Shown piece after piece: positions 7,391 to 15,533 of a stretch of 60,544 bases of DNA. The notes beneath the pieces were generated by a model. The model ran no database searches, was not told the DNA's origin, and saw only the letters and a list, made by a program, of their open reading frames with translations. Origin of the DNA: Borreliella garinii (lineage in GTDB: Bacteria; Spirochaetota; Spirochaetia; JABEVK01); NCBI GenBank assembly GCA_020720765.1, contig DYOB01000006.1, positions 1 through 60,544 of the forward strand. The letters are read 5' to 3'. Position 1 is the stretch's first letter. Every line of letters begins with the position of its first letter. The translations under genes were made by a program, and so were the position numbers.

Positions 7391-8251
7391 ATGCATGGAC
7401 CACAAGGAAATGAAAAAGAACTTCAGGATTTGCGTTTAGCCAAATTTATGGAACTTTGCTCCCTGAAAATCATCATTCTGGGAGGGAAAGGCGGAGTAGG
7501 TAAATCCACCGTCAGCGTTAACCTGGCAGCAGCCCTCGCAGGGCTTGGCTACCGGGTCGGACTTCTCGATGCCGACCTCCACGGCCCGAATACCGCCCGG
7601 ATGTTGGGTGTTGAAGGTTCCCGGCTAGAGCCCGGGTCCGAACAGGGTCTTATAACCCCCTACCAAGCCCGGCCTAGTTTGCGCGTTGCCTCGCTGGCAA
7701 TGACCAACGACGAAAGCACCCCCTTTATTTGGCGGGGGCCTTTAAAAATTGCTATTATCAGGCAGTTCCTAGCCGACGTCGAATGGGGCCCCCTCGATAT
7801 TCTTGTGGCGGATTCCCCCCCCGGCACGGGAGACGAACCTCTTACGCTCGCCCAGTCGATCACCGGAAAAAGGTTTGCGGTCGTCGTCACTACCGGCCAA
7901 GATGTGGCCCTCCAGGACGCAAGCCGCAGTTTAAACTTTGCTAAATCCCTTGAACTTCCTATTCTGGGTATAGTGGAGAATATGGCCGCCTACCTTGCCT
8001 CTGACGGAAGCGAGTTGCCGCTTTTCGGGGGACCAGGGGCAGGCCTTCTGGCCAAATCCTTCGGTGTGCCCATTCTCGCCCGCCTTCCCCTCGACCCCGA
8101 AGTTTCCAGATCCCCGGATATGCCATTTACCGAGAGGGATGGAATTCTTAAAACAACGTTTGCTCCGGTGGTCGACGCGGTCATTAAAGCACTAAAGGGC
8201 GGCGGAACCCCCATGTGGGAACCGAAGCCGGGCAGGCCGAATGCTCGTTAG
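7391..8251 (+). CDS. mrp: Mrp/NBP35-family P-loop ATPase
   Basis: From ATG 7391 this is a 286-aa deviant Walker A ATPase: GGKGGVGKST at residues 31-40, LLDADLHGPN (switch I), and DSPPGTGDE (switch II). The family carries Fe-S clusters to apoproteins as a dimer. The region that normally has VENM followed by a CxxC cluster-bridging pair reads VENMAAYLASDG, with no cysteines, so this copy may not hold a bridging cluster. The open frame extends up to 7304, but the promoter at 7356-7384 makes 7391 the likely start, with no leader. It overlaps pcnB by 11 bp. Confidence 0.9.
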   Translation: MHGPQGNEKELQDLRLAKFMELCSLKIIILGGKGGVGKSTVSVNLAAALAGLGYRVGLLDADLHGPNTARMLGVEGSRLEPGSEQGLITPYQARPSLRVASLAMTNDESTPFIWRGPLKIAIIRQFLADVEWGPLDILVADSPPGTGDEPLTLAQSITGKRFAVVVTTGQDVALQDASRSLNFAKSLELPILGIVENMAAYLASDGSELPLFGGPGAGLLAKSFGVPILARLPLDPEVSRSPDMPFTERDGILKTTFAPVVDAVIKALKGGGTPMWEPKPGRPNAR

Positions 8252-9428
8252 GTATAGTAAAGACGAAAAAGGCCGCGCCGTAAGATCCGCAGAAATCTAT
8301 ACGAAAGAAGAACACGGGATCAAACTTGAAGATATAGACCCGGATGCGATCTTTGTCTGCAGAAAACTTAAAGCCGCCGGCTACGAAGCCTATATAGTCG
8401 GGGGAGCCGTCCGGGACCTCCTTCTTGGAAAGAAGCCTAAAGATTTCGATATCGCCACTTCTGCCCAGCCCAGGTTTGTGAAAAAGGTTCTGCCGCGCTC
8501 CCGCATCATCGGAAAAAGGTTCCGCCTCGTCCACGCCGTTTTTCATTACAATAAAATTCTGGAGATCGCCACCTTTCGGTCCGATATCGCCGGGGACGCC
8601 AACGTCTTCGGGACCCTTGAAGAAGACGTACGCCGTCGTGATTTTACGTGCAATGCTCTTTTCTACGATCCTAAAGAGGAACAGGTTATCGACCATGTCG
8701 GCGGGGTCAAGGATATCCGCCAGAAAAAGTTGCGCAACGTCATTGACCTGGAGACGATATTCACAGACGACCCTGTGCGCATGATCCGTGCCGTAAAGTA
8801 TGCGGCGCTCTCCCGCTTCTCTTTGGGCTGGAGTCTAGGATGGAAGATCAAATCCCAGGCAAAACTTTTGGCCCAAATCAGCCCGAGCAGACTTACAGAG
8901 GAGTTTTATAAAATACTTTTTTCCGGGCAGAGTTACGATTTGATTGAGACCTTAAATAAAAACGGACTCCTGAAATTTTTTGTTCCAGCCCTCGATGAAG
9001 CACTGGGAAAGGTTAGGAGCGCTCTAAAAAGAGCCCTCCCAGTTCTCGACAGGGCTGCCAAACTCGGAGAGGACGAACAGGCCCTTCAGAGGCCTGAAGC
9101 GTTCTTTCTCCTTCTGGAACCCATTATGGAAAGTTTAAACATGGGCACGACGGCTTCCACTCAGAACTTTATGGAAAACATCCTTTGGATTAAAAACTTT
9201 TTTAAGCCCATCGTCCCTTCCAACCGTGAATGCGAAGAAAGCCTCAGGGCGCTGTATAAAAAGTGGGCTGTGCGGGCTCCTCGTCCGAAACTCCCACGAA
9301 CAGCACACCCTTCGGGTCCGGTACCTTCCGAGCTTGTCGATGTTGCAGATGGTTTAGTGAAGAAACGCAGAAGGCGCAGAAGACCCAGAAAGAAACCCGA
9401 GCAAGGTCCCAATCCTAACCAGGATTAA
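8241..9428 (+). CDS. pcnB: Poly(A) polymerase I / CCA-adding enzyme family, PcnB type
   Basis: A class II nucleotidyltransferase of 395 aa. The head domain shows YIVGGAVRDLLLGKKPKDFD, where the DFD aspartates bind metal, followed by EIATFRSD and RRRDFTCNALFYDP, then DPVRMIRAVKYAA of the neck. The N-terminal IYTKEEHGI and the very basic C-terminal tail (KKRRRRRRPRKKPEQ) are PcnB traits. PcnB adds 3' poly(A) to RNA for decay; related enzymes add CCA to tRNA. The tRNA-Gln in this window has no encoded CCA, so the genome needs a CCA-adding enzyme, and this or a paralog could be it. It overlaps mrp by 11 bp, so the two are cotranscribed. Confidence 0.85.
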   Translation: MLVRYSKDEKGRAVRSAEIYTKEEHGIKLEDIDPDAIFVCRKLKAAGYEAYIVGGAVRDLLLGKKPKDFDIATSAQPRFVKKVLPRSRIIGKRFRLVHAVFHYNKILEIATFRSDIAGDANVFGTLEEDVRRRDFTCNALFYDPKEEQVIDHVGGVKDIRQKKLRNVIDLETIFTDDPVRMIRAVKYAALSRFSLGWSLGWKIKSQAKLLAQISPSRLTEEFYKILFSGQSYDLIETLNKNGLLKFFVPALDEALGKVRSALKRALPVLDRAAKLGEDEQALQRPEAFFLLLEPIMESLNMGTTASTQNFMENILWIKNFFKPIVPSNRECEESLRALYKKWAVRAPRPKLPRTAHPSGPVPSELVDVADGLVKKRRRRRRPRKKPEQGPNPNQD

Positions 9429-9456
9429 GACCAGGCTCAAACCAGGAAGTTAAAAT

Positions 9457-10710
9457 CTATTTCATAAGGTTGATAACGGCTTCGGCATTTTCCTTGTAGT
9501 CTGCAGGATTTTCCTCTATGGCCTTTTGAAGAAGTGCGGTGGCCTCTTCATACTGTCTCAGGTAGAAGGCATTCAACCCTAAAGCATAAGGAATAAGACC
9601 TGGAGGTGGTGAAAGAGCAAGAGCTGCCTGGTAGTGGCCAAGCGCCTCGTCGTATTTGCTTTCAGAATAAGCGGTGAGACCCAGGTAGTAATGGGGTCGG
9701 AAGTCGGTAGGACGGATGGTGAGTCCCTGTTGGAAAAAAGTTTTAGCCCCTTCCCAGTCGCCGGCCCGGTAGCGTTCTATACCGCTTTCCATATAACTTG
9801 AAAATCCCTGAAGGGCGTTGACATGGTTCATCATGTCGGTAGTCACATCAGCCAATGACTTTGTACTCATAATGCGGTTTAATACCGACTGGGAGTTGTT
9901 TGCTAAGGTCTCCGAGGGTGAGATGCTCATAACGACGTTTGCCTGGAGCCTCACGTAGGTGGTATTCGCAGAATTGCTTAAAAAGTGAGCTGCTGCCCAG
10001 GAAAGATAATCTTGTTCCGGGGTGCTTCTTTCATCGGGGATACTGAAAAGAACCCTAAGGTCGGGTGCCCCCTTCCTCAGCTCATTTTTTGTGGCCTCCA
10101 GAAAAGTGAGATTTCCAGAATCATCTACGGTCTGGGTTTCAGGGTTCCATTTGAGATCCCAGAATAAGTACGCGTAACCGTTACGGACCCAAACCGGGGG
10201 ATTTGGAACAAAACTCCATAAAAACTGGATAAAACCCTGGAAAGAAAGTGAATTGAACCAATTGTCTCCATTCCCCCAAGCCACAAGCTCGTTACGGGAA
10301 CTGTCGCGCCAACTCAGGTACACGAAATCATTCCTCGTACCTGTCACCTTTCCATTAAGATATGAATCAAATGACTCTTTATCCGCAAACCAGCGGATCT
10401 TGAGTGGCTGGGTCAGCGAGCCCTTGTCGAACTGAAAGTAGACGTTGTATTTCTCGAAGAGTACTTCTGCCATCTTCAGGATTACCTTGGCGTGTTCTTC
10501 GCTGATCTCGCTCTCTACAACGTGGATGGGACCGGAAGCCTGGAAAAAATTCGAAGCAACTCCTGTAGCCACGGGGGTTGCGACGGGTGCATCCTGGGTG
10601 GCCATCGGGGTAGCCGGTTCGGCCGGTACCGTAGGTGTTGCTGTTTCCTGGGCTGAATTGAACCCAATGAATACCATGGCGATGAAAAATAAATTCACGA
10701 ATCTCTTCAT
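9457..10710 (-). CDS. Secreted TPR protein with degenerate peptidase-like domain
   Basis: A 417-aa protein with a signal peptide (FIAMVFIGFNSAQ). A Pro/Ala/Thr-rich linker with near-repeats of ATPVATGVA follows (about residues 22-55), then a globular domain, and C-terminal TPRs from about residue 310 (YRAGDWEGAKTFFQQGL, YLGLTAYSESKYDEAL, YALGLNAFYLRQYEEA). The middle domain has the layout of the peptidase MA-like metalloprotease fold: a helix, then PPVWVRNGYAYLF. Where HExxH would stand it reads FQGFIQF (157-163), and where the EG would stand it reads NG, so it looks catalytically dead. It is last in the mla operon, 10 nt after the P-loop/Asp23 gene, with an AAGGAG site. Confidence 0.65.
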   Translation of the reverse strand: MKRFVNLFFIAMVFIGFNSAQETATPTVPAEPATPMATQDAPVATPVATGVASNFFQASGPIHVVESEISEEHAKVILKMAEVLFEKYNVYFQFDKGSLTQPLKIRWFADKESFDSYLNGKVTGTRNDFVYLSWRDSSRNELVAWGNGDNWFNSLSFQGFIQFLWSFVPNPPVWVRNGYAYLFWDLKWNPETQTVDDSGNLTFLEATKNELRKGAPDLRVLFSIPDERSTPEQDYLSWAAAHFLSNSANTTYVRLQANVVMSISPSETLANNSQSVLNRIMSTKSLADVTTDMMNHVNALQGFSSYMESGIERYRAGDWEGAKTFFQQGLTIRPTDFRPHYYLGLTAYSESKYDEALGHYQAALALSPPPGLIPYALGLNAFYLRQYEEATALLQKAIEENPADYKENAEAVINLMK

Positions 10711-10720
10711 TCTTTACTCC

Positions 10721-11581
10721 TTATTTGAGTTTACAAATTTGAATACAAATTTCGTCAAGCTGTATTCCTGTGTACCGTTCAATCATCTCAAAAATATATT
10801 TTTGAAGATTTTGAACTTCTCCACTTAATTGTAACCCGAAGTGGGCTCCCAGGAAAAGCTGAATTCGGTATTTTTTTTTATTTTTTTTAACAAAACAGCG
10901 CTCGACAGTGAAATTCGGGTTAAATTCATCGACACAATGGAGGATAAGCTGCCTTAGAGCTGTTTCACTAATTGTTAAACCGCCGTGGGCAAGGAAGGCC
11001 GGCCTCACTACGGACTTATAAAAAGACTTGGGTTTAAGGATGGAAAAAAAGCCCCTTTTAAGAATAACCTTAATACTGTCTAAAAAAAGGGAAGCGTAAT
11101 TCTTTTGAAGTTCGAGAGCTGGAACCGGGATAACATGCCTGCCTTTCATCCTGTCGTCCAAGGCCGTTTGAATTTCAGTCTCGGAAGCATAATCCTCGAT
11201 GCGGAGAATTCTTTCGGGGTAGGGGACATCGAGCCGCTTGGTCACGATTCGGATCATCTTTTCTGAGGTACCCAAAATAAGGAGTCTACGTATTTTTTCT
11301 TCAGATATTTTATGCCGCATCTCCGCTAAGTGTGCGGGGTCGTGAAATACCGCTGTTCTTACAGCATCGAGAAACAACCTTTCGTTTTTAGCACTTTTAC
11401 CCGCAATGATAGCATTCCCTTTAATGAGAAGGCCATCGTCGATGATATAAGAAATTTTAAATTTATCAGCAATGAGTTTCGCTCTGAAGCTCTTACCCGA
11501 ACCGCTTTTCCCGATTAAAGCAAAAACGGTAAGTCCACGGATTCGCCACAAGGCCCCCTGGAAGATGCTAGGTCTGGTCAT
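10721..11581 (-). CDS. P-loop ATPase fused to an Asp23/Gls24-like domain
   Basis: A 286-aa cytosolic protein. Residues 24-31 are a Walker A (GKSGSGKS), followed by a nucleotide-kinase-like layout with RRLLILGTS and a KRLDVPYPERILRIEDY segment. The last 90 residues match the Asp23/Gls24 layout: ISETALRQLILHCVDEF, a basic loop KKNKKKYRIQL, FGLQLSGEVQNLQKYIFEMI, then TGIQLDEICIQI. Asp23 proteins are linked to envelope stress and lipid synthesis in Gram-positives, and a P-loop fusion is uncommon. The ATG overlaps the RluA-type stop by 4 bp (ATGA), placing it in the Mla operon. The role is unknown; the fusion suggests a nucleotide-dependent envelope or lipid regulator. Confidence 0.7.
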   Translation of the reverse strand: MTRPSIFQGALWRIRGLTVFALIGKSGSGKSFRAKLIADKFKISYIIDDGLLIKGNAIIAGKSAKNERLFLDAVRTAVFHDPAHLAEMRHKISEEKIRRLLILGTSEKMIRIVTKRLDVPYPERILRIEDYASETEIQTALDDRMKGRHVIPVPALELQKNYASLFLDSIKVILKRGFFSILKPKSFYKSVVRPAFLAHGGLTISETALRQLILHCVDEFNPNFTVERCFVKKNKKKYRIQLFLGAHFGLQLSGEVQNLQKYIFEMIERYTGIQLDEICIQICKLK

Positions 11582-12552
11582 TCTTGTTCCCGTTTGAGAA
11601 TTTCCTTTAGCCGATCAGGTGTCAGCCCGAGGGCCTCGTAAAGGGTTCTTACACTGGGTTGGGGCATTGGTGCAATAAGCGGGATAGGACCTAAAAGACT
11701 TCCCCCGTCCTCGTGGGGAAAAACTAGTTTGAAGGCGTGAAGGACAAATCCCCCGGATAGCTGGCCCCCTCCGTATCGGCTGTCGCCTGCGAGGGGGAAG
11801 CCTAGGGTCTGGGCGTGGACGCGAATCTGGTGGGTCCTGCCTGTTTCCAGGGTGCAGACGGCAAGTGTCATCCCCCTTTCGGACAATAAGGGTTTGAAAT
11901 GGGTCACCGCAGGGCGGCCTTGGGGATCGATCTTCACCATTCCGGTTTCCGGGTCCTTGGAGAGAGGTTCCCTGCAAGTCTGTTTTCTATCAAGTTTTCC
12001 CTTCAGCAGGGCCAAATATTGTTTCCCTATCTTTCCAGCCTTGAGCAGCGAGCTGAATATCCGCGCACCGTCCAGGCTCCGGGAGAAAACAACAAGTCCC
12101 GAAGTATTTTGATCGAGCCGATGCAAGGGGCCGGGCTGGAAACTCAGGCTGTTGGATGGGTAGGCGGATTTCACCATGATATCCAGACTCGAAGGACCGT
12201 GGACAAGAAGACCGCGTGGTTTGTTAAAAGCCATAATGCGGTCATTTTCCCACACAATAAGGTCCTTTAAACTTCCGCCATCCCATCGGCGTGGCTTTTT
12301 CTTCATAGTTCGCTTTCTTTCGGGGCCTACGTGTCCGCGTAAAAAGAGAGGCGAGTAGACCGAAAGTTCATCCCCGGCTTTTGGTCTCGATGTGGAAACC
12401 GTCTTCTTATGATTGATTCTTACATCTCCGGACCGGATGGCCTTCTGGATTTCTCCGAGGCTCAGGCTGGGAAGCAGTTTTCTGCATATGGCATCCAAAC
12501 GTTTTTCGTTGTCATCCTTGTGAACCGGAAGAACCTTGTATCGTTCAGTCAT
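11578..12552 (-). CDS. RluA-family pseudouridine synthase
   Basis: A 324-aa protein with an N-terminal S4 RNA-binding domain (about residues 15-70, RLDAICRKLLPSL and VRINHKKTV). The RluA catalytic core follows, with LHRLDQNTSGLVVFSRS, whose Asp is the catalytic nucleophile, and later ETGRTHQIRVHAQTLGFPL and GDSRYG. The family isomerises uridine in 23S rRNA, and the RluC/RluD group has exactly this S4-core arrangement. Start and stop overlap the neighbours by 4 bp on both sides, so it is translationally coupled between mlaD and the P-loop/Asp23 gene. I cannot decide between RluC, RluD or another specificity. Confidence 0.92.
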   Translation of the reverse strand: MTERYKVLPVHKDDNEKRLDAICRKLLPSLSLGEIQKAIRSGDVRINHKKTVSTSRPKAGDELSVYSPLFLRGHVGPERKRTMKKKPRRWDGGSLKDLIVWENDRIMAFNKPRGLLVHGPSSLDIMVKSAYPSNSLSFQPGPLHRLDQNTSGLVVFSRSLDGARIFSSLLKAGKIGKQYLALLKGKLDRKQTCREPLSKDPETGMVKIDPQGRPAVTHFKPLLSERGMTLAVCTLETGRTHQIRVHAQTLGFPLAGDSRYGGGQLSGGFVLHAFKLVFPHEDGGSLLGPIPLIAPMPQPSVRTLYEALGLTPDRLKEILKREQE

Positions 12553-13424
12553 TCAGCCAACTGGTCGCGGATGTCTTTTGTGATCTGGTTAAGGTTACCG
12601 CTGATTTCCTTTAAGTCCGTGAGGATGGATTCGATGCTCCTGGCAGTTTGCGGGTTTCCCATAAGCGATACCACGGAATCCTGCCTATTGAGGGTCCTTC
12701 CCGCAGTTTCGATTTCCTTTGCCGCGCCGCCTACGGATTCAAGGGCGGCTAAACTTTTCTGCGCCTGATCGACAAGGGTGGTAATACTTGTATTGAGATT
12801 GTTGGAAATGCGGACGATCTCCCTCTCTAAAGTCACCGCCGTTCTATCCAAAGTTGCCGCTGTTTCACCAATGCGGGAAAGCCCCTGGGTCAATGTCTCG
12901 ATGTTTTGCACGGTCCGGGCTATGGATTCCTGGTTCTGTTCCACAAGATTTCCTAAAAGAATGGTGGTTCTGCTCACCTCTTTCAGCACATCCTCGCCGC
13001 TGGAAGCGATGGAAGCGAGGTCAAAACTCGGTTTTCCGGGAATAACCGATAGTTCCTGGTAGGAGGCTGCCAGGGGGTCTCCGGGAAAAACATCGATAAA
13101 CTGGTCACCGAGAAGTCCCCCTGTAACTATGCTGATCTGGTCCGAGGTTCTGATAATATTGCCAGGAAATAGCCTGATAAGCAAAAGCACTGTCCGCTGG
13201 GTTATAGGGTTGATCTTAACCTCGATGACACTCCCCACCTTGACACCCGATTTCCGTACTGGCGAACCTGTTACTATTGTTCCGATCGAGTCGAATTCGA
13301 GGTAATAACTTGTCCCGGTGTTGAAAAAATCGACACGGAAGATCATCGAGTAGAGAAGAGTGACTATGAAGACGCTTATCAAAACAAAAACAACGGTTTT
13401 AACTGTTTGTGTAGCCTTGCTCAC
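12549..13424 (-). CDS. mlaD: MlaD/MCE-family lipid-transport substrate-binding protein
   Basis: From GTG 13424 this is a 291-aa protein with one N-terminal membrane helix (VKTVVFVLISVFIVTLLYSMIF). The single MCE domain follows (about residues 40-120, GTIVTGSPVRKSGVKVGSVIEV and GLLGDQFIDVFPG), then a long alpha-helical coiled-coil tail. MlaD-type proteins form periplasmic hexamers that bind phospholipid beside an ABC transporter. The frame is open up to 13523, but GAGAGGA lies 6 nt before GTG 13424 and the hydrophobic helix follows at once, so I chose that start. It overlaps mlaF by 26 bp and the RluA-type gene by 4 bp. Confidence 0.88.
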   Translation of the reverse strand: MSKATQTVKTVVFVLISVFIVTLLYSMIFRVDFFNTGTSYYLEFDSIGTIVTGSPVRKSGVKVGSVIEVKINPITQRTVLLLIRLFPGNIIRTSDQISIVTGGLLGDQFIDVFPGDPLAASYQELSVIPGKPSFDLASIASSGEDVLKEVSRTTILLGNLVEQNQESIARTVQNIETLTQGLSRIGETAATLDRTAVTLEREIVRISNNLNTSITTLVDQAQKSLAALESVGGAAKEIETAGRTLNRQDSVVSLMGNPQTARSIESILTDLKEISGNLNQITKDIRDQLAE

Positions 13425-14157
13425 GGTGGATCCTCTCTCGGTTGGCGATAAAATTCTGATAAATCGGGGAGTTGGTCTTAAAGGCCTCGTCCCGGGTTTC
13501 CTTATACAATATTTTCCCCTCATCTAGAAGTGCTACATCCCCGCCTAAAAAGCGCACCAGTTCTATGTCATGGGTCACAACAAGTGTGGTTATATTCAGC
13601 TTTTCTTTGAGTTGGCGTATGAGTATCTCAACAATTGCGCTCGAAGTCGGGTCCAGTCCGGTGGTAGGCTCGTCGTAAAAAATATAACTCGGTTCGAGCA
13701 TGATCGTCCTTGCGAGGGCTACCTTCCGGCGCATTCCACCAGAAAGATCCTTGGGCATAAGGTGGAGGCTGTCCGCGATTCCCACAAGTTCGGCGTATTC
13801 CTGGACCTTTTTTTTAATCTGGGCCACCGGTGCTTTTTTATGATAAGCCACCGGAAACGCTATGTTTTCCGCAACACTCATACTGTCGAAAAGTGCGCCG
13901 TTTTGAAGAAGCATACCGATATGGGCTGTCATTTCCTTTCTCTGCGCCTTACCCGAGGACAGAAATTCCTTTCCATCGATGAAAATACGCCCGCTTACAG
14001 GATTGAGAAGACCGAGGACACACTTGAGGAGTACGGATTTCCCTATTCCGCTTTTTCCCAGGATCATGGTCGTCATTCCCTCTTTTATCTCAAGACTCAG
14101 GCCCTTGAGAACCTCTTTCGCCCCGAACTTGACCCAGAGGTCTTCTACGACAATCAT
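13399..14157 (-). CDS. mlaF: MlaF-type ABC transporter ATPase
   Basis: A 252-aa ABC ATPase. Walker A is GKSGIGKS (34-41), then the Q-loop MLLQNGALFDSM, signature LSGGMRRKVALARTI, Walker B YIFYDEPTTGLDP, and switch His in VVTHDIE. GALFDSM after the Q-loop and the GMRRKVALAR signature are typical of the MlaF group, which drives phospholipid movement between membranes. It is sandwiched between mlaE and mlaD with a 4-bp overlap to mlaE. No MlaC or MlaB gene is seen nearby. Confidence 0.92.
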   Translation of the reverse strand: MIVVEDLWVKFGAKEVLKGLSLEIKEGMTTMILGKSGIGKSVLLKCVLGLLNPVSGRIFIDGKEFLSSGKAQRKEMTAHIGMLLQNGALFDSMSVAENIAFPVAYHKKAPVAQIKKKVQEYAELVGIADSLHLMPKDLSGGMRRKVALARTIMLEPSYIFYDEPTTGLDPTSSAIVEILIRQLKEKLNITTLVVTHDIELVRFLGGDVALLDEGKILYKETRDEAFKTNSPIYQNFIANRERIHREQGYTNS

Positions 14158-14930
14158 CCTGGTGATCCCATGGAGATCTGGGTGGAGGCCATCCCTATGG
14201 CAAGGTCGATCAGAAGTAAAGAAAAAATATTGATCACCATGCTTTTTGTGGTAATCCGTCCGAGTTCAGCGGCACCGTCGCACGAATAAAAACCCAAACC
14301 CACAGCATTCAACGAAACAACAAAACCTATGATAAGGGATCTTAAAAGCGAGTTGGTAAGAATATCCCCCCCGATGTAATTGAAGGCGTTGAGAAAAAAC
14401 TGCTGGAAGCTGATATCCCAGAACACGTCGGATAGAACCCAGCTGGAAAGTATCGCAATACCGAAACTAAACCCTGTGAGGATGGGTAGGGCTATCATGC
14501 TGGCTATTACTCTGGGAATGACAAGGAAGGAATAAGGCTCGACATCCATGATTTTCAGGGCCGAAAGCTGTTCACTCATCTGCATGGAGCCTATTTCCAC
14601 CGTGAAAGCAGTTCCAATACGGCTAGCGTAAAGAACTCCCGTCATCAGAACCGAAAATTCCCGTAAGACAGCATAAACAGTGATGGTCCCTATCCAGCGG
14701 TAACCCCCGAACTGTTCTCCATAAAATCCTCCAAGCCACATCACGAATATCCCCTGGACGACGCTGCCCCAAAAGACAGTAACCCAGCCGTCGTTGATGA
14801 TCTGGCGGAATTGAATCAGGATGAGCTTAAAAGGAAAAATCCCTTTGTAGAGCCAATAAAAAAAATCCTTGTAAGCGGAGAAAATGGTTTCGAGGGCGAG
14901 GTTCCATTCGCTTTTGACTTTTAGCAACAA
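14154..14930 (-). CDS. mlaE: MlaE-type ABC transporter permease
   Basis: A 258-aa integral membrane protein of the MlaE family, with the characteristic AFTVEIGSMQMSEQLSALKIMDVEPYSFLVIPRV segment of the coupling region and about five membrane helices. It forms the membrane core of the phospholipid transport complex with MlaF and MlaD. The start is a TTG at 14930 with a GGAG about 10 nt upstream; no better in-frame ATG exists without losing the N-terminal helix. It is the first gene of an operon running minus-ward to 9457 and divergent from the PAP2-like gene. Confidence 0.9.
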   Translation of the reverse strand: MLLKVKSEWNLALETIFSAYKDFFYWLYKGIFPFKLILIQFRQIINDGWVTVFWGSVVQGIFVMWLGGFYGEQFGGYRWIGTITVYAVLREFSVLMTGVLYASRIGTAFTVEIGSMQMSEQLSALKIMDVEPYSFLVIPRVIASMIALPILTGFSFGIAILSSWVLSDVFWDISFQQFFLNAFNYIGGDILTNSLLRSLIIGFVVSLNAVGLGFYSCDGAAELGRITTKSMVINIFSLLLIDLAIGMASTQISMGSPG

Positions 14931-15040
14931 AGGTTAAACTCCATGCCCTAGGATATTCTTTGATTGCCATACCGTCAATAAAGCCTTCCGCCGTTCTCCA
15001 TACCTTGACAAAACGCCTCTAAGGAAGGAAACTATCATAA

Positions 15041-15520
15041 ATGTACCTCACTCTGACTCAGTCTTTTGCCGAATTCTTTTCTCAACCCGTCGTACTTTCG
15101 GGAATATCGGCATGGTTTATAGCCCAATTTATCAAGTCGCTTATATCCATTCTAAAGTATAACCAGAAGTTCGGCAAAGGTTTGCTGGTCACTATGTTAT
15201 GGTCCACAGGAGGCATGCCTTCCAGCCATACGGCTGTGGTTTCGGCTTTGACAACTGCTATTGGATTTACAGAGGGTGTCCTTAACCCCATTTTTACTGT
15301 TAGCCTCTTTTTCTCCTTTTTGGCTATTAGGGATTCTTTAGGCGTCAGACGTGCTGCGGGACTCCAGGCCAGGGTGCTGAATCAGATTATTTCAGATCTC
15401 AACCATAAACACGGATTGAACTACAAACAGGTGAAAGAAATTAACGGACATAAAGCGGCCGAGGTCATCGTCGGAATTCTTCTGGGGTTTTTCCTGGGAA
15501 CAGCTTTTTCTAACCTTTAA
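15041..15520 (+). CDS. Divergent PAP2 family membrane protein (DUF212, YuiD-like)
   Basis: A 159-aa membrane protein with the family hallmark GGMPSSHTAVVSALTTAIG (PSSH of the PAP2/haloperoxidase-like active site), a preceding FIKSLISI helix, and a C-terminal GHKAAEVIVGILLGFFLG. The family resembles acid phosphatases acting on membrane phospho-lipids or polyprenyl phosphates, but its substrate is not established. A perfect TTGACA at 15005-15010 lies 36 nt before the ATG. An AAGGAAGG at 15021-15028 is rather far (12 nt) for a Shine-Dalgarno. The Rnf-like operon begins 13 nt downstream, so it may be the first gene of that operon. Confidence 0.88.
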   Translation: MYLTLTQSFAEFFSQPVVLSGISAWFIAQFIKSLISILKYNQKFGKGLLVTMLWSTGGMPSSHTAVVSALTTAIGFTEGVLNPIFTVSLFFSFLAIRDSLGVRRAAGLQARVLNQIISDLNHKHGLNYKQVKEINGHKAAEVIVGILLGFFLGTAFSNL

Positions 15521-15533
15521 CAAGGAGTTTTTT

